Of a stretch of DNA of 15,000 bases, positions 7,405 through 14,640 are shown piece after piece (the stretch's first letter is position 1; the number at the start of each line of letters is the position of its first letter). Under the pieces are notes generated by a model, which did no database searches, was not told where the DNA came from, and worked only from the letters and a program-made list of their open reading frames with translations. Source of the stretch: Theodoxus fluviatilis (lineage: Eukaryota > Mollusca > Gastropoda > Cycloneritida > Neritidae). A program made the position numbers and the translations under genes. Where the stretch lies: assembly GCA_034096865.1 (NCBI GenBank), contig JAWQFJ010001797.1, positions 383,311 to 398,310 of the forward strand, read 5' to 3'.

Positions 7405-8368
7405 TAGTTTCGTACCATCGTTATTTTTACAACGATCAATGCAAACATATGCAGTGAATAACATAAATGGGCTCTGATGATGGAAAATGTTATAATTTGA
7501 AATAATTTCATAATCTTCATTTGTATCTTCTATCTGTTTGTTTTCTATCTCTATTTTGATTTTGGACTTTTTTTTGTCTTCACACATCAAACTATTGCGT
7601 AATTTTCACAGACAAATGGGATCGTTGGCCTTCAAAAATCTAATTTTCATAATTGGAGGCCAACTTTTTGTGTAGCTGAGCCTGTCAACTGATCTGAGTG
7701 ATGAAAGTGAAGAAGCGGAATGGTTCACCATTGCATCACTGCGTTTGAGGATAGGGGTGTTGCATTAGCAACCTTGCCTATGGCTGTACTTGGCAAATTG
7801 GTTTCATATTGCTGGAAGAATCGTCCATGTGAAATAACGACGATTCCTAATTTCTGTTAGCTTTGAATACAAATCGGATTTCTTTCCGCCTGTCTTCATC
7901 CATTCATTTTGATCAGTTTTGAAGAAAAACAGCACAAAAAGACACTCTTCTCCTTTCTTTGCAGAACAAGTTCGACTTTCTAAAATATTTTAAAATAAAA
8001 ATTCTCGCGCTTAATAGCGATATCCTTCAGCAATACATCAACACAATGCACAACATGACATTTACACAAATAAAAGTTATTTAGTAGCACTAGAAATGTT
8101 TTCTAAAAATATCATACGTGATGAGTCCGCAACATCCAAAGTCATGGATCAAAGTTCATTCCTGACCGTTCGCAAATGCTTCCTCTCTAAGACACAAATA
8201 TTAGCCCATTTCGAACTTTACTGACAGGTATTGGACATTACATGTAATTTCCAGAGATATACAAATGCGTGGGGTCTATTCCTTAAATTATACAGAGTGG
8301 CTGGTGTTGTATTCACACGAAAAGGCAAAAAGGAATGTTACAACGTTTTGCAACCTTCTGACGCGGGA
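7405..8368. other. AT-rich unique sequence
   Basis: No recognisable gene. It includes an imperfect hairpin at 7624-7664 (see separate entry). Short ORFs on both strands have AT-driven composition. A plus-strand frame (8231-8422) runs into the first units of the minisatellite and has no domain. Confidence 0.45.
7624..7664. repeat. Hairpin with 12-bp arms
   Basis: GTTGGCCTTCAA at 7624-7635 pairs with TTGGAGGCCAAC at 7653-7664 with one mismatch (or a G-T pair in RNA) and a 17-base loop. It could be the remains of a small foldback element or a structured RNA segment. Nothing else supports either reading. Confidence 0.5.
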
Positions 8369-8926
8369 GTTGCTAACAAGTATTATTTGCTAACAAACAA
8401 AAAAGTATTATTTGCTAACTAGTAGTAGTTACTAACAAGTAGCAGACACTAAAAAGTATAAGTTGTTAACAAGTAGTGGTTGCTAACGAGTAGTAGTTGC
8501 TAAAGAGTAGTAGTATATAACAAGTGTTAGCTGCTAACAAGTAGTGGTTGCTAACATGTAGTAGTCACTAGCAAGTATTAGTTGCTTAGAAGTAACAGTT
8601 ATTAACAAGTAGTGGTTGCTAACAACTAGTGGTTGCTAACAAGTAGTGGTTGCAAAAAAATAGTGGTTGCTAACAAGTAGTGGTTGCTAAGGAGTAGTGG
8701 TTGCAAACGAGTAGTAGTTGCTAACAAGTAGTGGTTGCTAAGGAGTAGTGGTTTCTAACAAGTACATGTAGTGGTTGCTAAGGAGTAGTGTGGCTGACAA
8801 GTAGTGGTGGCTATGGAGTAGTGGTTGTTAACAAGTAGTGGTTGCTAAGGAGTAGTGGTTGCTAACGAATAGTAGTCGCTAACAAGTAGTTGTTGCTAAC
8901 AAGTAGTGGTTGCTAACAAGTAGTGG

Positions 8927-9219
8927 TTGCTAAGGAGTAGTGGTTTCTAGTAAGTATATGAAGTGGTTGCTATGGAGTAGTGGTTGCTAACAAGTAGCAG
9001 TTGCTAAGGAGTAGTGGTTTCTAGTAAGTGTATGAAGTGGTTGCTATGGAGTAGTGGTTGCTAACAAGTAGCAGTTGCTAAGGAGTAGTGGTTTCTAGTA
9101 AGTATATGAAGTGGTTGCTATGGAGTAGTGGTTGCTAACAAGTAGCAGTTGCTAAGGAGTAGTGGTTTCTAGTAAGTATATGAAGTGGTTGCTATGGAGT
9201 AGTGGTTGCTAACAAGTAG
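8927..9219 (+). repeat. 74-bp higher-order repeat within the minisatellite
   Basis: Four nearly identical copies. The landmark TGGTTTCTAG recurs at 8941, 9015, 9089 and 9163, always 74 bp apart. Each copy comprises three 17-bp units and one 23-bp unit with the TATATG insertion (3 x 17 + 23 = 74). The few differences include GTGTATG for GTATATG in one copy, which indicates recent amplification. Confidence 0.93.
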
Positions 9220-9599
9220 TGTTGCTAACGAGTATGTTAACAAATAGTGGTTGCTAACAAGTTGTTGTTGCTAACAAGTAGTGGTTGCTAACAAATAGTG
9301 GTTGCTAACATGTAGTGGTTGCTAACGAGTAGTAGTTGCTAACAAGTTGTGGTTGCTAACAAATAGTGGTTGCTAACAAGTAGTAGTTGCTAACAAGTTG
9401 TGGTTGCTAACGAGTAGTAGTTGCTAACAAGTTGTGGTTGCTAACGAGTAGTAGTTGCTAACAAACTGTAGTCGCCAACGAGTAATAGCTGCTAACAAGT
9501 AGTGGTTGCTAACGAGTAGTAGTTGCTAACAAGTAGTGGTTTGCTAACAAGTAGTGGTTGCTAACAAGTAGTGGTTGTTAACAAGTAGCGGTTGCTAAC

Positions 9600-9986
9600 A
9601 AGGAGCGGTCGTTAACAAGTAGTGGTTGCTAACAAGTAGTAGCTGCTAGCAAGTAGTGGTTGCTAATAAGTACATGTAGTGGTTGCTAACAAATAGTGGG
9701 GGCTAACAAGTAGTGGTTGCTAACAAATAGTGATTGCTAACAAGTTGTGGTTGCTAACAAGAAGTGGTTGTTAACAAGTAGCGGTTGCTAACAAGGAGCG
9801 GTCGTTAACAAGTAGTGGTTGCTAACAAGTAGCAGTTGCTAACAAGTAGCGGTCGTTAACAAGTAGTGGTTGCTAACAAGTAGTAGCTGCTAGCAAGTAG
9901 TGGTTGCTAACAAGTACATGTAGTGGTTGCTAACAAATAGTGGTGGCTAACAAGAAGTGGTTGCTAACAAATAGTGATTGCTAACA
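9600..9986 (+). repeat. 244-bp duplication within the minisatellite
   Basis: The block at about 9600-9742 recurs at about 9844-9986 with an offset of exactly 244 bp (14 x 17 + 6). It carries a distinctive series of variants: GCGGTCGTTAAC, then TAGCTGCTAGC, then the TACATG-bearing 23-bp unit, then AAATAGTG. A smaller overlapping duplication has an offset of 193 bp (11 x 17 + 6), matching AAGGAGCGGTCG at 9600 and 9793. Confidence 0.85.
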
Positions 9987-10044
9987 AGTAGTGATTGCTA
10001 ACAAGCAGTGATTGCTAACAGGTAGTGGTTGCTTACAAGAATTC

Positions 10045-10175
10045 GTAATCAAAGCCTCGCTTTTCTGGGTCTACCTCTTGGTTGGGTACAGCATGGCACT
10101 ACCACCCGGGAGCCCGGGGATCGATCCCTCAACGTCACACGTTTTGGACGCTCCTCCTCGGCAATCAGGATTGAA
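10045..10175 (-). mobile_element. Possible tRNA-derived SINE fragment
   Basis: Between the minisatellite and the TAC array lies a short non-repetitive insert. On the minus strand it has TTGCCGAGGAGG (10164 down to 10153), close to a pol III A box of the TGGCCGAGTGG type. GGGATCGATCC (10128 down to 10118) resembles a B box (GGTTCGANNCC). The start-to-start spacing is 36 bp, shorter than the usual 40-odd. GC-rich sequence after the B box leads to an unmatched tail. No tRNA cloverleaf can be drawn. It could instead be a low-copy relic with a chance B box. Confidence 0.3.
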
Positions 10176-10244
10176 AACCCTGCTATATATTGTGATTGAA
10201 AATTTGATATAAATAAAAATATTTGTACTTATATTCTTATCATA

Positions 10245-10322
<78 letters not shown>

Positions 10323-10355
10323 CACTACTACTTCTACTTCTACTTTTACTGCTAC

Positions 10356-10417
<62 letters not shown>

Positions 10418-10534
10418 TTGCTGCTACTGCTACTGCTACTACTACTACTACTACTACTACTACTTATACTGCTACTACTACTACTACTACTACTACTAAT
10501 ACTACTGCTGCTGCTGCTGCTGTTGCTGCTACTG

Positions 10535-10565
<31 letters not shown>
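10245..10565. repeat. (TAC)n trinucleotide array with TGC blocks
   Basis: About 320 bp of TAC/ACT triplets. Two matching interruptions of the form (TGC)5 TGT TGC TGC TAC TGC start at 10401 and 10506, 105 bp apart, showing a segmental duplication inside the array. The long leucine-only and valine-only ORFs on the two strands are translations of the repeat and not genes. Confidence 0.97.
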
Positions 10566-10730
10566 CATTGACAGTCTTGGAACTCTGACAGATTCTTTGT
10601 CAGCGCCACAGCGGTAAACAAACCAAGACTTCTGTGCATATTGTTGCTGTAACAATTCATTTAACAGGTTTAAAACCATTGAAAGTGTAAAACTGATGTG
10701 AATGTCCGAAACACCGCGGGATGCGCGCTT
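10566..10730. other. Short unassigned spacer
   Basis: Unique sequence between two microsatellites. No gene or element recognised. Confidence 0.4.
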
Positions 10731-10877
10731 GTGTATGTCCGTGTGTAGGTGTGTACATATGTGTTTGTGGTGTACATATGTGTATGTGTATATGTGTGTG
10801 TGTTTGTATGTTTGTATGTGTGTGTGTGTGTGTATGCGTATGTTTGTATGTGTGTTTGTGTGTGTGTGTGTGTGTAC
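10731..10877. repeat. TG-rich microsatellite
   Basis: Imperfect (TG)n with TATG, TTTG and TACATA interruptions. Purest at about 10795-10830 and 10857-10875. Confidence 0.93.
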
Positions 10878-10914
10878 GCGTGTATGAAACGTTAAAAACA
10901 AACGATATCATGTG

Positions 10915-11045
10915 AGGAAGGAAGAGACAGAGAGAGAATGGGAAGAGAGGGGACATGGTGGCGAACTGGGAAGGGGGAGTAGCTTGGCGGGGGTGGAGGG
11001 TGGGGTGGGAGGAAAAGATGGGGATGAGTAAAGGGGGAGGGGGAT
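10915..11045 (+). repeat. Purine/G-rich tract with a canonical G-quadruplex motif
   Basis: G runs of 5, 3, 4 and 3 at 10989-11009, separated by loops of 4, 1 and 1 bases, satisfy the standard G3+N1-7 rule on the plus strand. More G runs follow to 11043. The tract ends about 75 bp before the promoter-like cluster at 11120. Confidence 0.7.
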
Positions 11046-11074
11046 ATCGGGTGGTTCCAGGATTAATGCTGCGA

Positions 11075-11215
11075 CACGACGATGGCGCTACCGTCGAGCG
11101 ACCCCGTGACAGGCGCATTGATTGGTCCTGCCTTCCATCATGGCGGCGATCCGGTTTCCCGCGCTTTTCTTTTTTTAGAGCAGTGGCGGGAAGCGAGGTA
11201 CGGGCGGTGACGGAT
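11075..11215. promoter_or_regulatory. CpG-rich promoter-like cluster: NF-Y, YY1, two E2F sites
   Basis: In order: GATTGGT at 11120-11126 (inverted CCAAT, NF-Y), CATCATGGCGGC at 11136-11147 (good YY1 match), TTTCCCGC at 11155-11162 (E2F), and GGCGGGAA at 11185-11192 (E2F in the opposite orientation). CpG density is high through the patch. Spacing of a few helical turns between NF-Y, YY1 and E2F is typical of cell-cycle and housekeeping promoters. The ATG inside the YY1 motif opens only 12 codons before a TAG. The direction of transcription cannot be decided. Confidence 0.45.
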
Positions 11216-11223
11216 GTGCCCCG

Positions 11224-11517
11224 TTGCCCCCTGGTGAATCCGATGCGGAATCCTGGGACTCCAGGAATCTCCTTTTTCTGTTCCCATCGGCCACTGCATC
11301 AAATCGTCTGGATATGTCCTCTCCTGGTGTTTTCTTAGCAGCATGTCGCGACGCTTCAAGTCAGCTCATGCATGGCCCTGAACGCTTTTGTGATGCTTTA
11401 TCCGTTTCCCCTAGACGCGCCTTTTTGTGTGACGCTTGTTTTGCAGAGTCGTTTGGGGCTTTTAATGTCTGTCGCAGCTCTGCACAAACACACGGAGCCG
11501 TCTTCCTGTGCCGTTGA
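11224..11517 (+). other. Unrecognised open frame downstream of promoter-like cluster
   Basis: About 97 open codons, with the first ATG only near 11311 (MSSPGVFLAACRDASSQL onward, about 68 residues). The ATG-led part is cysteine- and alanine-rich with no domain I know. It lies 30-120 bp downstream of the NF-Y/E2F cluster, so it could be transcribed sequence, but nothing besides position supports coding. Confidence 0.12.
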
Positions 11518-11547
11518 GCGTTTCATGAGTTCCCTGATTTATTGACC

Positions 11548-11871
11548 ATGTCCTGTAAACGCCTGCAGTTTATCGAGCAGCACTGTAGCTCATTGCACGC
11601 TGAAATGCGTGCTTCAGATTTGCGTGCACACGTACCTGGTTGGAACCTCGACTTCCATGAATTGAAAGCCATGGTTTGTGAATTTCGTGAATTTTATCGT
11701 TGCCCTGGTATGTTGTCGAAGGCAGAAATCAATTTCGAGCTGTTGCTAAAGAATCTAGTGCTATTATTATGCCCGCACTGTTCCGATAAATCTGATATTT
11801 ACTCCAGTAAAGTAAAATGCAAACTAAAGACAGACAAGCAAAAGATAAATGAATATTTTTACACAAAATAA
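11548..11871 (+). other. Unrecognised 107-residue open frame
   Basis: The first ATG (11548) has A at -3 (GACCATGT). The predicted protein is mixed and fairly protein-like in composition: a cysteine-containing N-terminal part (MSCKRLQFIEQHCSSLHAEM), a central acidic/aromatic stretch, a leucine-rich LLLKNLVLLLC segment and a lysine-rich C-terminus. No family is recognised. It begins about 350 bp beyond the promoter-like cluster at 11120-11192. The stop is a TAA in AT-rich sequence, with no clear AATAAA within the next 100 bp. This is the most plausible of the window's small cellular ORFs, yet still weak. Confidence 0.2.
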
Positions 11872-12300
11872 TGAAATAGATATACAATACTGTTACTGAT
11901 AACTGTCTGTTTTATTATTTTATCTAAAAATCCGTCGAAAGTAATGAGTACTCCGAAATGGTATCTGTCGTCCCAGTATTCCTTTAACGGTTGAGAGTCT
12001 TTTCAGTCAGGTTCATGCTAACCCATTTCATCTTCCTCGTCCACCATGACTGTCCCTGTCGTCTTCATATGGATTGCCCTGTGGACACATAAAATGGGCC
12101 TTTGCTATGCGCCCTAGTTAGGTCACAGAATGTCATCCTCTCAATCCCCAAGTAACCTTCGACCTCATCCTTTCTACCATCTTCTCCTTGTCCTTGCTTT
12201 TCGGGAGAGCCAGAGGCAGGCTTGGATGAAACAGGCAATTCCATCGACTCCGAAATTTCCCATTTCCCCAACTCTTTCCATGTCTCTCCTCGCCCCATCC
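11872..12300. other. Unassigned sequence
   Basis: AT-rich to about 11950, then mixed composition. Short ORFs on both strands with no recognisable content. Confidence 0.4.
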
Positions 12301-12306
12301 TCGGCC

Positions 12307-12377
12307 TATAAAGAGGAAAAGAGCAAGGGGTCGAATGGAAAAGGGGGGAAGGGGGAGAAGCGGGGGGAGGGGGGGGG
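12307..12377 (+). promoter_or_regulatory. TATA-like box followed by a G-quadruplex motif
   Basis: TATAAAG at 12307-12313 lies in a CCTATAAAGAGG context. About 30 bp further on, G runs of 6, 5, 6 and 9 (12343-12348, 12351-12355, 12362-12367, 12369-12377) with loops of 2, 6 and 1 form a canonical G-quadruplex motif. The G-rich composition continues to about 12460. A core promoter is possible but lacks CCAAT, GC-box or initiator support. Confidence 0.25.
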
Positions 12378-12530
12378 AGATATCGAATACAGGGGAACTT
12401 CGGGAAGTGGTGGGGAATTGGTGAGGGAGGGTTGGGAGTGAAGAGGGGATTGGGGGAATGGATGCCTGCAGCGTCAATTTTATTTCATCAACTCGCTGGT
12501 CGCTGGAGAGGTGGCCATATTTCAGCCTTT

Positions 12531-12596
12531 CTGATCGGGACGGGCTCGTCAGCGAGCCCACAATAAATTCTCACTCGTTGAAACCCTCCCGATCAG
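12531..12596. repeat. Nested inverted repeat (hairpin within hairpin)
   Basis: CTGATCGGGA at 12531-12540 is the exact reverse complement of TCCCGATCAG at 12587-12596. Inside it, GGGCTCG (12542-12548) and CGAGCCC (12553-12559) form a second stem with a four-base TCAG loop. GGGACGGGCTCG (12537-12548) recurs directly at 12611-12622. The unpaired segment between the inner and outer stems contains AATAAA. This may be a small foldback element or a structured RNA. Confidence 0.75.
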
Positions 12597-12622
12597 CACC
12601 TCCTCTGTGAGGGACGGGCTCG

Positions 12623-13330
12623 GGGCCTGGGGGAGAAGGATGAGTTGAAGGAAGAAAAAGGAGAGGGGGACGGGGAAAAAATTGGGCAGGCCCAGGCCTT
12701 CTGGGGAGTTATTCTCGGGGTGGCACCAATGTGAAGACCGTCTGAAAATGTTTTCTTGTGCCTCCAAGAGGCTGTGGTGCCGAGATCTAATGACGCCCGA
12801 GCTAAATGCGCCGTGCGGTGAGCGAACTGTAGTATTTTCGCAGACTCCCCGCTCCACAGGGAGGCCCGAGATGAGGGGAACAGAACCCCCTGGGATCTCT
12901 AGAGCCTCAGTCCCTCTTCCCCAGCCTCTCTTTCCCACCCCACACCCCAACCCACTGTACCATAACCTTTTGGCACCCTCATCACTCTCCCCTCGTTCAC
13001 GACCTCTTGCACGTTTTCTTTCGTCTCTCCTGAACCGTCATGGAAGTACCTGTCTTGCATTTCTTCCCCTCCCGGGCTCACTGCACGCTGGCATCTAATA
13101 AGGGCCTCAGAACCACCTCTTGATCAAGTGCTGAGATATTTTTAAAAGTCGTCTTTACTCGTGCAACTGCTTCTTCTCGAAAGAGCTAAATAGTTTCTGT
13201 TTTCATTCCTGCATGTAATATTCGGTTTTAAAATTCAAGGGACTACCTTCTTGTACGGTTATATTAAAATGGGCCTTAGTAGTCTTTTCATTAGTCACGA
13301 GAAAAAGAACGCATGTAGAATATCTTTATG
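12623..13330. other. Unassigned sequence, CT-rich in the middle
   Basis: Open frames on both strands (12682-13098 plus, 12549-12950 minus) overlap one another and have proline/serine/glycine-rich compositions expected from the C/T- or G/A-rich DNA at 12900-13080. I recognise no protein family and prefer to leave both uncalled. Confidence 0.4.
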
Positions 13331-13332
13331 TT

Positions 13333-13528
13333 TGTCTGTCAGTCTGTTTGTCTGTCTGCCTGTCTGCCTGCCTGTCTGCCTGCCTATCTGTCTGTCAGTC
13401 TGTCTGTCTGTCTGTCTGACAGTCTGTCTGTCAGTCTGTCTGTCTGTCTGTCTATCTGTCTGCCTGTCTGCCTGTCTGTCTGCCTGTCTGTCTCTCTCTC
13501 TCTCTTTGTCTCTCTCCGTCTCTGTCTT

Positions 13529-13574
<46 letters not shown>

Positions 13575-13576
13575 AC
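13333..13576. repeat. (TCTG)n and (TC)n compound microsatellite
   Basis: TCTG/TGCC tetranucleotide units at about 13333-13494 merge into TC dinucleotide repeats to about 13576. The long Cys/Leu/Ser-rich frames on the plus strand and Arg/Gln/Thr-rich frame on the minus strand are repeat translations. Confidence 0.97.
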
Positions 13577-13985
13577 ACATAGACATACACATCTTCAGCA
13601 TTCATCACAAGTGTATTCTTTCCTTCCCGTGGTCACCTCGAAGCCCCCACAGCAGCAACGTTTTCAAGACGCCTCTACACATCCTCTCCCTCAGGGCAGC
13701 CTTTGTCTCTCCAGTTCCTTTCCCCATTGCCCGATGTTACAGGGATCCATAAACGAAACAACACGGTCCCAGGGTTAAGTACATGTCTTTATGACCAATC
13801 ACAAACACTTGCCCGTAACAGGGGTAGAAAAGAAAAATAAAAGTAAAAAGAATGTTACTCGGTTATCTCGTTCAACCACAGCATCCTCGATAACCTCAAT
13901 CTCATAAAATGTACACCTAATTCTTCCGCTATTTCATTCCCAATGGGAAAATAAAAATAAAACACAGCAGCACAAGTAAAATATT
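13577..13985. other. Unassigned sequence
   Basis: Mixed sequence becoming AT-rich after 13800. It includes a CCAAT string (GACCAATCAC) near 13793. No gene or element recognised. Confidence 0.4.
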
Positions 13986-14066
13986 GGTTAGCCTTCTAGT
14001 ATAAACATAGAATAGTATCGGTCAGCCTTCTACTAATATAAACATAAAATACGCAGGTCAGCCCTT
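13986..14066 (+). repeat. Degenerate ~35-bp tandem repeat
   Basis: GGTTAGCC at 13986, GGTCAGCC at 14020 and GGTCAGCC at 14056 mark about 2.5 copies of a 34-36 bp unit that also shares CTTCTA and ATAAACATA strings. Confidence 0.7.
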
Positions 14067-14130
14067 GACAAGTACAAACTATCTACCCGATTAAAAGGGG
14101 TTGCACCAACCTTCCACCTCTGCCCGCGCT

Positions 14131-14325
14131 CTACCTCTCTCTCTCTCTCTCTCTCTCTGCTCTTCGTCGTCTTCTCTCTTCTCTTCGTCTTCTTCTTCGT
14201 CTCTTCGCCTGCTTCTCTCTTCTCATCGTCTTCTTCTTCGTCTCTTCGTCTGCTTCTCTTCGTCTTCGTCTTCTTCACTTTGTCTGCTTCTCTCTTCTCT
14301 TCGTCTTCTTCTTCGTCTCTCAGCA
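14131..14325 (+). repeat. (CT)n run and 41-bp CT-rich minisatellite
   Basis: A CT dinucleotide run at about 14134-14158 is followed by units beginning CTTCTCTCTTCTC at 14171, 14212, 14253 (a shortened form) and 14287. That is 41-bp spacing with the third unit 34 bp. The units are built from TCTTCG and TCTCTT strings. Confidence 0.85.
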
Positions 14326-14364
14326 GGCGGACTACGCTCGGTCTTCTCTCTTCTCCATACTCGG

Positions 14365-14640
14365 ACTGACGGCAGACTGACGACAGACTGACGGCTGACC
14401 GATGGCTGACCGACCTCTCCCCTCTCTTCTCAGTAGGCAGACTCTAGGCAGACTTCACCAACGCTGCCCTCTCCTCTCCGCTCAGTAGGCAGACTTTCAA
14501 TAGGCAGACTGACCTCTACTTGTCTCCTCTCCTCTCCGTAGACAGCCTGTCGGCAGACTAATCTCTTCTTCTCTTCTCTCCTTACTTCACTGTAGGCAGG
14601 CTGACCTCTCCTCTCTCCTTCCAGCGGGTTGACTAACGGC
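14365..14640 (+). repeat. Degenerate ~53-bp tandem repeat with GGCAGACTGAC motif
   Basis: A short GGCAGACTGAC/GGCTGACCGA series (14365-14415) leads into longer irregular units. Each has a TAGGCAGAC-like core (near 14433, 14485, 14538, 14592) followed by CTCTCCTCTCC. Spacing is about 52-55 bp, with substitutions and small indels. Confidence 0.7.

Larger units (their letters stand above)
8369..10039 (+). repeat. 17-bp minisatellite array, about 98 units
   Basis: Tandem copies of a unit whose commonest form is AAGTAGTGGTTGCTAAC span about 1.67 kb. The edge units at 8378-8394 and 8403-8419 are an older-looking variant with ATT in place of GTG, separated by a short AAACAAAA insertion. The left 400 bp is the most diverged part, while the central and right parts contain near-identical blocks. 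A six-base insertion (TACATG or TATATG) makes occasional 23-bp units. The unit length is not a multiple of three and each unit contains TAG/TAA, so the array is not coding. The strand is G-rich over C (five G, two C per unit). Confidence 0.97.

Noticed and set aside
8119..8140. TGATGAGTCC string resembling a hammerhead ribozyme core
   Set aside because: The C before TGATGA is G, and the required GGAC-GAAAC part does not follow. The fold cannot form.
8369..10039. CRISPR-like array of short repeats
   Set aside because: The repeats are contiguous 17-bp units without unique spacers, in an animal-like context. This is a minisatellite.
10223..10588. 121-residue nearly pure leucine ORF (and valine-rich ORFs on the other strand)
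   Set aside because: Direct translation of the TAC/ACT triplet array. No independent sign of coding.
10702..10915. Cys/Val-rich ORFs across the TG repeat
   Set aside because: Repeat translations.
12133..12561. 142-residue Pro/Ser/Leu-rich minus-strand ORF
   Set aside because: Explained by the G-rich tract on the plus strand (12340-12460). No domain, and it overlaps competing ORFs.
12549..13098. Overlapping 133- and 138-residue ORFs on opposite strands
   Set aside because: Compositions follow the CT/GA bias of the DNA and neither shows a family motif or splice support.
13251..13778. 175-residue Cys/Leu/Ser-rich ORF
   Set aside because: Produced by the TCTG and TC microsatellites. The non-repeat ends have no recognisable domain.
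14033..14391. Ser/Leu-rich plus-strand and Arg/Glu/Lys-rich minus-strand ORFs
   Set aside because: They are the two-strand translation of the CT-rich minisatellite.
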